Source: Bacteroidota bacterium
Lineage (GTDB): Bacteria > Bacteroidota > Bacteroidia > NS11-12g > UBA955
DNA: 11,172 bases
Direction of reading: 5' to 3'
Assembly: GCA_030836345.1 (NCBI GenBank)
Contig: JAURQA010000261.1
Coordinates: 1 to 11,172 of the forward strand
This document shows positions 1-6,238 of this stretch, one piece after another. The notes below the pieces were generated by a model. That model had not been told where the DNA came from and searched no databases. It worked only from the letters and a program-made list of their open reading frames with translations. Made by a program: the position numbers and the translations under genes. Every line of letters begins with the position of its first letter. The first letter of the stretch is position 1.

Positions 1-1863
1 GGAAGATTTGGAAATTGGTTGGAAAACCTAGTCGACTGGAACTTGAGTAGAACAAGGTATTGGGGAACTCCACTTCCTATTTGGAGAACAGAAGATGGTT
101 CGGAGGAAAAATGCATTGGAAGCATCGAAGAATTAAAATCTGAAGTGCAAAAAGCCAATGAGTCCTTAAATCTAAGTCAAGAGATTAATGATGATACTTT
201 AGATTTACATAAGCCTTTTGTAGACAAATTAACCTTAGTAAGTGAATCGGGGAAAGCCATGACCCGCGAGCCAGATTTAATAGATGTTTGGTTTGATAGT
301 GGAGCAATGCCTTACGCTCAAAGAGGTCTAAAGAACCTAGACTTTAATCAGCCTTTTGGCGAGAATGGTTGTGCAGATTTTATTGCGGAGGGTGTGGACC
401 AGACCAGAGGTTGGTTCTTTACCTTACATACCATTGCAACTTTGTTATTTGATGAGGTGGCTTATAAGAATGTAATTGCCAATGGCCTTGTTTTAGACAA
501 GGATGGCAATAAAATGAGCAAACGTTTAGGGAATGTAGTGGACCCATTTGAAACGGTAGAGAAATACGGAGCGGATAGTTTGAGGTGGTATTTAACAAGC
601 AATGCACAACCTTGGGATAATTTTAAATTTAATATTACAGGCGTAGAAGAGTCTCAGCGTAAGTTTTTGGGAACACTTTACAACACCTATAGCTTTTTTG
701 CTATATATGCCAATATTGATGCGTATTCTTATGATTCTGAAAATCTAGTGCCAAAAGATAAGTACACGGAGCTGGATGTATGGATTACGAGTAAGCTGAA
801 TGAACTCATTGGCACGGTAGAAGCCTGCATGGATGATTATGATGCGACCAATGCGGCAAGAGCTATAGAGAGTTTTGTGAACGATGAGCTAAGCAATTGG
901 TACGTTCGTTTAGGGCGTAAACGCTTTTGGAGAGGGGATTTGGATGAGGACAAAAAAGTGGCCTATCAATGTTTGTTCGAGTGCCTGAGTACTATTGCTC
1001 AACTTATTAGCCCCATCAGTCCTTTTTACGCGGAGTGGATGTGGCGCAGTTTACATGGTGAGAATGCAAACTCTGTGCATTTAAGTTATTTTCCAAAAGT
1101 GGATCAGGATTTGATTCAAACGGATTTGCAAGAAACCATGAGTAAAGCACAAACCTTATGCAGTTTAACCTTTAGTTTACGTAAAAAAGAGAACATTCGT
1201 GTTCGCCAACCATTGCAAAAAATAATGGTGCCTATTTTACAAGAAAAAATCAAGCATCAGATTGAGCATATGAGTGATTTAGTTAAATCTGAGGTGAATG
1301 TAAAGGAAATTGAATTTTTGGATGCAGAAAATGCGTTGATTTCAAAAAAAATAAAATTAGACTTCAAAAAACTGGGACCAAAACTTGGGCCAAATATGAA
1401 AATGTTGGCCGGAGTAGCTGCCAAATTTACGCAGGATGACATAAGGAATTTGGAGTCGAATGGCCATTTGGCTGTAGAAATAGGAGGCGCAGAATTTGAA
1501 CTTTTGCTCGAAGATGTTGAGCTGAGCAGCGACAGTGTTCCTGGGCTGCAAGTAGCCTCTGAAAAAGGGCTCACCGTTGCTCTTGATGTGAATATTACCA
1601 ATGAGTTAGCACAAGAAGGAATTGCACGGGAACTGGTGAATAGAGTTCAGAACTTTAGAAAAGAGAGTGGTTTCGAAGTGACAGATCGCATCGTCTTATT
1701 CGTAGATTCGAGTGATAAAATTAGTGAAGCGATTGTATCGTTTAAGGATTATATTTGCCAAGAGGTTCTCGCCTCGGATTTGAAGATACAAAGTACTAGT
1801 GGCAAAGTGTTTGAAACAGATATTGAAGGCGATGTAGTAAAACTTACAATAACAAAATCATAG
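1..1863 (+). CDS. ileS: Isoleucyl-tRNA synthetase, C-terminal part (5' end outside window)
   Basis: Charges tRNA-Ile with isoleucine in the cytoplasm; class I aminoacyl-tRNA synthetase. The reading frame is open from base 1, so the TTG at 19 is an internal Leu codon and not a start. About 620 residues are present, roughly the C-terminal half of a family usually over 1000 residues long. Visible landmarks are the WNLSRTRYWGTPLPIW block near the start of the fragment, the GWFFTLH segment of the catalytic core, and the ATP-binding signature KMSKR at 511-525 (fragment residues 171-175). An alpha-helical anticodon-binding domain follows (ISPISPFYAEWMWR region), then a C-terminal extension with LGPKLGPNMK. 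KMSKR rather than KMSKS, together with the LGPKLGP extension, fits the eukaryote-like IleRS class common in Bacteroidota. The TAG stop lies 5 nt before the dksA-like gene, which indicates cotranscription. Confidence 0.96.
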   Translation, partial: GRFGNWLENLVDWNLSRTRYWGTPLPIWRTEDGSEEKCIGSIEELKSEVQKANESLNLSQEINDDTLDLHKPFVDKLTLVSESGKAMTREPDLIDVWFDSGAMPYAQRGLKNLDFNQPFGENGCADFIAEGVDQTRGWFFTLHTIATLLFDEVAYKNVIANGLVLDKDGNKMSKRLGNVVDPFETVEKYGADSLRWYLTSNAQPWDNFKFNITGVEESQRKFLGTLYNTYSFFAIYANIDAYSYDSENLVPKDKYTELDVWITSKLNELIGTVEACMDDYDATNAARAIESFVNDELSNWYVRLGRKRFWRGDLDEDKKVAYQCLFECLSTIAQLISPISPFYAEWMWRSLHGENANSVHLSYFPKVDQDLIQTDLQETMSKAQTLCSLTFSLRKKENIRVRQPLQKIMVPILQEKIKHQIEHMSDLVKSEVNVKEIEFLDAENALISKKIKLDFKKLGPKLGPNMKMLAGVAAKFTQDDIRNLESNGHLAVEIGGAEFELLLEDVELSSDSVPGLQVASEKGLTVALDVNITNELAQEGIARELVNRVQNFRKESGFEVTDRIVLFVDSSDKISEAIVSFKDYICQEVLASDLKIQSTSGKVFETDIEGDVVKLTITKS

Positions 1864-1868
1864 AGAAT

Positions 1869-2243
1869 ATGGCAGACGAAAAATTAAGATATACGAAGGA
1901 AGAACTCCAAGAGTTTAGAGATATTATTCTAGGTAAATTAGAGATAGCCAAAGGGGAGTTTAATGGCTTGAGAGAGGGCCTTAAGAATGATGCGGCCAAT
2001 GGCGGTGATAGCAATAAAAACCTTACGTTTGAAGATGGCGCGGAAACCTTTGAAAAAGAGAATTTAAACCAGCTTGCCGGCAGACAACTTAAGTTTATCC
2101 AAAATTTAGAGGGTGCTTTAGTACGCATTGAAAACGGCACGTATGGAGTGTGTAGAACCTCTGGCCAATTAATTCCAAAGGAAAGGTTGAGGGCAGTGCC
2201 TCACACCACCCAAACCATTGAAGCTAAACTCAACAGAAAATAA
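1869..2243 (+). CDS. TraR/DksA-family protein with degenerate zinc finger
   Basis: A 124-residue protein of the DksA/TraR superfamily, whose members enter the RNA polymerase secondary channel and alter initiation, often with ppGpp. Residues 1-85 are charged and predicted helical, as in the DksA coiled coil. An acidic stretch, LTFEDGAE (residues 52-59), lies in its middle. The C-terminal block GTYGVCRTSGQLIPKERLRAVPH matches the DksA C4 zinc-finger region, but only Cys95 remains of the usual four zinc ligands, so zinc binding is doubtful. From memory, short one-Cys versions are common in Bacteroidota beside ileS and lspA. The ATG follows the ileS stop by 5 nt, and lspA begins within or just after the 3' end. 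Family membership is secure; action on RNA polymerase is inferred. Confidence 0.88.
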   Translation: MADEKLRYTKEELQEFRDIILGKLEIAKGEFNGLREGLKNDAANGGDSNKNLTFEDGAETFEKENLNQLAGRQLKFIQNLEGALVRIENGTYGVCRTSGQLIPKERLRAVPHTTQTIEAKLNRK

Positions 2244-2247
2244 TACA

Positions 2248-2910
2248 TTGGATAAGCCTACCTTAAAAACTTCCAAAGCAATGCTTTGGCCCATTTATAT
2301 TATATTGTTACTGGTCGTTGTTGATCAAGCCATTAAGGTTTATATCAAAACAAACTTTCACCTTGATGAGAGCGTCGATGTTTTTGGAGACTGGTTTAAA
2401 CTCTACTTTGTAGAAAATAATGGAGCTGCTTTTGGGCTTGAACTAGGAGGCAATATTGGGAAATATATCTTAACGGGTTTCCGACTTTTTGTAACGGTTA
2501 TTGGGTTTTTATATTTAAAATCCTGCGTAGCAAAGGGAGCAAAAAAAGTACTAATTATAGCCCTGTGTTTAATACTTGCTGGAGCTATTGGCAATATCAT
2601 AGACAGTGTGTTTTATGGAGTTATTTTTAACGATATTAACTTGTATCAAGGAAGATGGTTCCAGGGCCAGGTGGTAGATATGTTCTACGCTCCCATGGTT
2701 AATGGAGCATTTCCTTCATGGATGCCTATTTGGGGGGGTGAGCACTTTACTTTTTTTAGTCCGATTTGGAATTTTGCAGATGCCTGCATCTCTGTTGGTA
2801 TTTTTGCCATTATTCTTGGCCAAAAAGTCTTGTTTGAAGAGCATTTAAAAGAGGGTGAATCTGCAGAGAACGAAGCATCAGTTTCAGAAACAATGGATAT
2901 AGAGTCATAA
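2248..2910 (+). CDS. lspA: Lipoprotein signal peptidase (signal peptidase II)
   Basis: Inner-membrane aspartyl protease that removes the signal peptide from prolipoproteins after lipidation of the +1 Cys. Four hydrophobic segments are visible. Conserved blocks, numbered from the TTG start at 2248 (220 residues), are VVDQAIKVYIK (about 23-33), NNGAAFG (57-63), GAIGNIIDS (112-120), VVDMF with catalytic Asp144, and WNFAD with catalytic Asp178. The two Asp lie 34 residues apart, against 19 in the Pseudomonas enzyme, because of an inserted loop, a form I associate with Bacteroidota. The start is uncertain. TTG 2248 gives a Lys-containing cytoplasmic tail before the first membrane helix and begins 4 nt after the dksA-like stop. 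ATG 2281 (209 residues) would begin almost inside the helix. TTG 2218 would overlap the previous gene. The C-terminal tail is acidic. Confidence 0.93.
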   Translation: MDKPTLKTSKAMLWPIYIILLLVVVDQAIKVYIKTNFHLDESVDVFGDWFKLYFVENNGAAFGLELGGNIGKYILTGFRLFVTVIGFLYLKSCVAKGAKKVLIIALCLILAGAIGNIIDSVFYGVIFNDINLYQGRWFQGQVVDMFYAPMVNGAFPSWMPIWGGEHFTFFSPIWNFADACISVGIFAIILGQKVLFEEHLKEGESAENEASVSETMDIES

Positions 2911-2913
2911 AAT

Positions 2914-3882
2914 ATGAGCGGCAAGGAAACAATATTAGTTATTGGTAGCTGCGGTCAGTTAGGTACTGAACTGGTTGAATCTTTGCAAAAAATATATGGG
3001 GCAGCCCAAGTAATTGCAGCCGATATCCGCAGATCTAACAATCCTGTATTCCAAAATGGGCCCTTTGAAATCCTTGATATATTGGATCAAAAAAGGCTTA
3101 CTGAAATTGTTGCTAAATACAAACCTACACAGGTCTATCATTTGGCAGCTTTGCTTAGTGCAACGGCAGAACAAAAACCGGAGTTTGGTTGGAAGTTGAA
3201 CATGGACGGTCTCTTTAACGTATTGAACCTTGCTAGAGATGGGGGTATTATTAAAAAAATATACTGGCCGAGCAGTATTGCTGTTTTTGGGCCAAACACC
3301 ATTCGAAATAACACGCCTCAATATGGGGCCATGGATCCAACCACTATTTATGGAATTAGTAAGAACGCGGGCGAGCTATATGCCCAGTATTACTTTAATC
3401 GTTGGGGGATAGATGTACGTAGTTTGAGATACCCTGGCCTTATTGGGTACAAAAGCGCTCCGGGAGGAGGAACCACGGATTATGCCGTTCAAATTTATCA
3501 TGATGCTTTGGAGGGAAAGACTCATGAGTGTTTTTTAAGCGAGCAAACGACTTTACCCATGCTTTATATGCCAGATGCGCTAAAAGCCACTTTGGATATT
3601 ATGCATGCTTCTGCTGCTGATATTAAAATAAGAACAAGCTATAACTTAGCCGGCATGAGTTTTAATCCTAACGAGATTAGTGAGGCTATTAAACAGATCA
3701 TACCCGACTTTAGCATAACCTATAATCCAGATTACAGGCAAGCCATTGCGGATTCTTGGCCAGCTATTATTGATGATAGCAGAGCCAGAGAAGATTGGGG
3801 ATGGAATCCTGCGTATACCCTCGAATCTATGTCGAAGGACATGATTGATAATTTGCAAGCTCTTAAGGGCCAGGCCATTTAA
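2914..3882 (+). CDS. L-threonine 3-dehydrogenase, SDR (epimerase-like) type
   Basis: A 322-residue extended short-chain dehydrogenase. It probably oxidises L-threonine with NAD+ to 2-amino-3-ketobutyrate, which is then cleaved to glycine and acetyl-CoA or loses CO2 to give aminoacetone. The N-terminal Rossmann motif GSCGQLG (residues 11-17) is followed by Asp37, placed to bind the NAD adenosine ribose. The catalytic set is Ser120/121 in WPSSIAVFGP, with Tyr146 and Lys150 in YGISK. The block PGGGTTDYAV (193-202) is what I recognise from SDR-type threonine dehydrogenases of the Flavobacterium and Cupriavidus kind, and it distinguishes this protein from UDP-sugar epimerases. Length fits the family (about 310-325). 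The ATG is 3 nt after the lspA stop, so it is probably the last operon gene. A related epimerase activity cannot be fully excluded. Confidence 0.85.
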   Translation: MSGKETILVIGSCGQLGTELVESLQKIYGAAQVIAADIRRSNNPVFQNGPFEILDILDQKRLTEIVAKYKPTQVYHLAALLSATAEQKPEFGWKLNMDGLFNVLNLARDGGIIKKIYWPSSIAVFGPNTIRNNTPQYGAMDPTTIYGISKNAGELYAQYYFNRWGIDVRSLRYPGLIGYKSAPGGGTTDYAVQIYHDALEGKTHECFLSEQTTLPMLYMPDALKATLDIMHASAADIKIRTSYNLAGMSFNPNEISEAIKQIIPDFSITYNPDYRQAIADSWPAIIDDSRAREDWGWNPAYTLESMSKDMIDNLQALKGQAI

Positions 3883-3920
3883 ATAGCACTATTTAAGAGA
3901 TTGTTATGCTACAGTGAGAC

Positions 3921-3951
3921 TTGTTCCTAAGCCCTGTTTAGTTTATCTTTA
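3921..3951 (+). promoter_or_regulatory. Candidate Bacteroidota promoter for the GNAT gene
   Basis: TTG at 3921-3923, a 20-nt spacer, then TATCTTTA at 3944-3951. This fits the Bacteroidota -33/-7 pattern (TTG, then TAnnTTTG) with one mismatch in the -7 box. The box ends 5 nt before the ATG at 3957, so transcription would start at or next to the start codon. The match was found by eye only. Confidence 0.5.
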
Positions 3952-3956
3952 GATGT

Positions 3957-4454
3957 ATGAAAATTATACTCCGTGCATGGAAAATGGTTGATTTATCGAG
4001 TTTACAGAAGTATGCAAACAATCTCAATATTGCCAAATATATGACGGATCAATTTCCCCATCCATACACCAGGGAGGCAGGGCGTACATTTATTGAATTT
4101 GCCAATAAGGAGAACCAGTCGCGAATGTGGGCGATAGAATATAAGGGCGAGGCTATTGGAGGGATTGGCCTACATACCACCCGAGATGTGTTGAGAAAAA
4201 ATGCAGAGATTGGGTATTGGATTGGCGAAGATTTTTGGGGCCAAGGTCTTATGTCAGAAGCTATTGGAGAAACTATAAAATGGGGCTTTAATCACTTAGA
4301 TGTTAACCGAATATATGCTCGGGTATTCGGTAATAATATGCGTTCCGCAGCCTTGCTGGAAAAATGTGGTTTTCAGAAAGAAGTGCATGTGAAGGATGGA
4401 ATTTTTAAAAACAATGAATTTCTAGACGAACTTCTATTTGCTATACGCAAATAA
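3957..4454 (+). CDS. GNAT N-acetyltransferase, RimJ/RimL-like
   Basis: A 165-residue acetyl-CoA-dependent acyltransferase of the GNAT fold, closest in look to the RimJ/RimL group (Acetyltransf_3), which acetylates protein N-termini or small amines. It starts with the typical short strand IILRAW. The central beta strands are around WAIEYKGEAIGGIGLH (58-73). The acetyl-CoA pyrophosphate-binding loop is seen in FWGQGLMSEA (93-102, pattern Q/R-x-x-G-x-G/A in relaxed form). The C-terminal motif with conserved Asn then ALLEKCGF (132-139) is characteristic of the family. The substrate cannot be read from the sequence. It lies 74 nt after the threonine dehydrogenase gene, with its own candidate promoter and no visible ribosome binding site, and is convergent with the YkuK-like gene. 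Confidence 0.9.
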   Translation: MKIILRAWKMVDLSSLQKYANNLNIAKYMTDQFPHPYTREAGRTFIEFANKENQSRMWAIEYKGEAIGGIGLHTTRDVLRKNAEIGYWIGEDFWGQGLMSEAIGETIKWGFNHLDVNRIYARVFGNNMRSAALLEKCGFQKEVHVKDGIFKNNEFLDELLFAIRK

Positions 4455-4490
4455 TAACCCCTGATTTCATGTTAGCTTATCGGCAAAGGT

Positions 4491-4970
4491 TTACTGCACC
4501 ACCTTATTGGCACAGCTGCTACTGGCAAATGCATCGGGTTTGGCCTTAAATTCAAACCCCATTCCTAAGATATAGCCCATGGCCTCTTTTAAAGCGACAT
4601 TGCTTTCAAAATTTGGACTTTGATTTATATCGGCATGGACTTCCATGGGAATATCATAGCGATCGAGTAAGTCGCATAATTCGTAGGCTGTTCCAATGGC
4701 TCTGCTCACTTCGTCCAGCATGCGTTGCTTTATTTTTCCATGATAATTTTTGTTATTTTCTTTTGCCACAAAAATGAAGCCTCCTCGCTTTTCTCGGATA
4801 AAAACCACGGCCGTAGCAAACTGGCAATCGACTCCATGCATTTGACTATCGCAACCAATACATACCTTAATTTTATTTCCTTCCGCTATTTCACGGATGA
4901 TGGTATTTTCAACTTCTTCTGAAATATCAGCGATTTGTGTTCCACTTAGCGTGCGCCATTTTAAATCCAT
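4491..4970 (-). CDS. YkuK-family (DUF458) RNase H-fold protein
   Basis: A 159-residue protein matching the YkuK/DUF458 family, a ribonuclease H-like fold without an assigned cellular role. The order of motifs is clear: an N-terminal helical part, CIGCDSQ (residues 37-43, Asp41 on the first strand), ATAVVFIREKRGG (52-64), a helix with Asp86-Glu87, HADINQSPNFESN (112-124, Asp114), and the C-terminal GMGFEFKAKPDAFASSSCANK (Asp146). The four acidic residues sit where an RNase H-type metal site would need them, so nuclease activity is plausible but inferred. Family length is usually about 150-170. The ATG at 4970 is preceded by only 4 nt and then a perfect -7 box. It faces away from the FAH-family gene across about 190 nt. 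A DNA/RNA processing role is a guess. Confidence 0.87.
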   Translation of the reverse strand: MDLKWRTLSGTQIADISEEVENTIIREIAEGNKIKVCIGCDSQMHGVDCQFATAVVFIREKRGGFIFVAKENNKNYHGKIKQRMLDEVSRAIGTAYELCDLLDRYDIPMEVHADINQSPNFESNVALKEAMGYILGMGFEFKAKPDAFASSSCANKVVQ

Positions 4971-4974
4971 TTCT

Positions 4975-4982
4975 CAAAGTTA
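4975..4982 (-). promoter_or_regulatory. -7 promoter box for the YkuK-like gene
   Basis: Read on the minus strand this is TAACTTTG, a perfect match to the Bacteroidota -7 consensus TAnnTTTG. It ends 4 nt before the ATG at 4970, so the transcript should begin at the start codon. No clear TTG -33 element is seen at the usual distance, which lowers confidence. Confidence 0.55.
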
Positions 4983-5149
4983 TAGATCATTCATTGGTAA
5001 AGTGCTAGTCTATTGTTAAGTTGTGATTAATTATAGAAATGTTGAAAACCATAGGGTTGGGCCTTTCTGATTCTCTTGGGAGGATGAATTCTAAAATACC
5101 AAGGAAGTAAGTATCTATTTTTTTCATTCATCCATTTTAATTTAAATCA

Positions 5150-5157
5150 TACCTTTG
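5150..5157 (+). promoter_or_regulatory. -7 promoter box for the FAH-family gene
   Basis: TACCTTTG matches the Bacteroidota -7 consensus TAnnTTTG exactly. It ends 6 nt before the ATG at 5164 and overlaps the upstream in-frame TTG at 5155, which argues against that TTG as the start. The -33 region has only a weak TTC at 5127-5129 (20-nt spacing). Together with the box on the other strand at 4975-4982, this makes the 4971-5163 interval a divergent promoter region. Confidence 0.6.
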
Positions 5158-5163
5158 TGCCTC

Positions 5164-6165
5164 ATGAAATTTGTAACTTACACCTATAATAATAATGCTC
5201 AAGCGGGTTTACTCGTGGATGGAAATATGTATCCTATTGCACTAATAAATAGCAATCTTTCTTCTCAAATGTCGGATTTACTTAGTGATTGGGAAAATAG
5301 TAAAGCAGCTTGCGAAGCTATCGAATCCGATATTAAAGCTGGGAATCATGCTAGTTTAGCGACGGCGTATAATGAGAATGGGGTGCTTTCACCGGTTCCA
5401 AATCCAACCAGTTGTAGAGATGCATATGCTTTTAGACAGCATGTGGCCAGTGCGCGAAGAAATAGGGGAGTAGATATGATTCCAGAGTTTGATCAATTCC
5501 CAATTTTCTATTTTACCAACCATAATGCGATCCAGGGTCCAGGAAATATTAATTGCATGCCGGATCATTTTGAGAAATTAGACTTTGAATTGGAGGCGGC
5601 TGTTGTTGTAGGAAAACGAGGAAGAAATATTAAAGCATCTGAGGCGGATGAATACATTGCGGGATATATGATTATGAATGACATGAGTGCTCGCGCTATG
5701 CAAATGGAAGAAATGCGATTGAACCTCGGTCCTGCCAAGGGAAAAGACTTTAGTACGGTGATAGGCCCTTTCTTTGTTACTCCGGATGAGTTAGAAGATT
5801 ATAAAGTAGATTGTAAACCGGGACATACGGGCAATGCCTATAACCTTACCATGACTTGTAAGGTAAATGGAGTAGAGGTAAGTAGAGGAAATGTTGCTGA
5901 TATGGATTGGACTTTCGCCGAAATTTTAGAACGGTGCGCTTACGGAACAGATATTATTCCGGGAGATGTTATTGGAAGTGGAACGGTTGGAACAGGATGT
6001 TTCTTAGAACTAAACGGAACAGCAAAGCGAAACAATCCGGATGCAGTGCCGCAATGGTTGGAGCCTAATGATGAAGTGGTAATGACGATTGATGGTTTAG
6101 GTACATTAAACAATACCATTAAGGCGGTGGACTCTGAAATGAGTTTATTTGCAATTAAGAAGTAG
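5164..6165 (+). CDS. Fumarylacetoacetate hydrolase (FAH) family protein
   Basis: A 333-residue metal-dependent C-C hydrolase of the FAH superfamily, whose members cleave fumarylacetoacetate or related 2-oxo/1,3-diketo acids, often at the end of aromatic amino acid breakdown. Residues comparable to the mouse enzyme can be placed. Asp86 and His93 lie in the D-x6-H pattern DAYAFRQH (metal ligand and catalytic base). Glu142 and Glu144 are in DFELE, Asp173 is in MNDMSAR (metal ligands), and Lys204 is in AKGKDF. GSGTVGTG (281-288) is the C-terminal family block. ATG 5164 was chosen over TTG 5155 because the latter lies in the promoter box. It has no homogentisate-pathway neighbours here, so the substrate is open. 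A hairpin terminator follows immediately. Family assignment is firm; true fumarylacetoacetase activity is only probable. Confidence 0.88.
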   Translation: MKFVTYTYNNNAQAGLLVDGNMYPIALINSNLSSQMSDLLSDWENSKAACEAIESDIKAGNHASLATAYNENGVLSPVPNPTSCRDAYAFRQHVASARRNRGVDMIPEFDQFPIFYFTNHNAIQGPGNINCMPDHFEKLDFELEAAVVVGKRGRNIKASEADEYIAGYMIMNDMSARAMQMEEMRLNLGPAKGKDFSTVIGPFFVTPDELEDYKVDCKPGHTGNAYNLTMTCKVNGVEVSRGNVADMDWTFAEILERCAYGTDIIPGDVIGSGTVGTGCFLELNGTAKRNNPDAVPQWLEPNDEVVMTIDGLGTLNNTIKAVDSEMSLFAIKK

Positions 6166-6204
6166 AGATACTCTATAATGCAAAAGGTCGTTCAGAGATA
6201 CTCT
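6164..6204 (+). repeat. Duplicated 11-bp near-palindrome AGAGATACTCT
   Basis: AGAGATACTCT occurs at 6164-6174, overlapping the TAG stop of the FAH-family gene, and again at 6194-6204, exactly 30 bp later. Each copy is a 4-bp inverted repeat (AGAG/CTCT) around ATA. The second copy forms the tip of the terminator hairpin. Function, if any, is unknown. Confidence 0.6.
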
Positions 6205-6219
6205 TAACGACCTTTTTTT
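6182..6219 (+). terminator. Rho-independent terminator after the FAH-family gene
   Basis: The arms AAAAGGTCGTT (6182-6192) and AACGACCTTTT (6206-6216) pair perfectly. After a C/T mismatch the tip adds AGAG/CTCT around an ATA triloop. A run of seven T (6213-6219) gives the plus-strand U-tract. On the minus strand the arm ends in four T, so it could also stop htpG transcripts, whose stop codon is about 20 nt away. Confidence 0.85.
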
Positions 6220-6238
6220 GAGCCTATATTTCAGGATA

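Noticed and set aside
19..21. TTG as a start codon for the ileS reading frame
   Set aside because: The frame is open back to base 1 and encodes conserved IleRS sequence there, so this is an internal Leu codon of a gene cut by the window edge.
5039..5110. 23-codon ORF in the divergent intergenic region
   Set aside because: No ribosome binding site, no -7 box at a suitable distance, no recognisable features; such ORFs are expected by chance.
5155..5157. TTG as start of the FAH-family gene
   Set aside because: It lies inside the TACCTTTG promoter box. ATG 5164 begins the conserved N-terminus.
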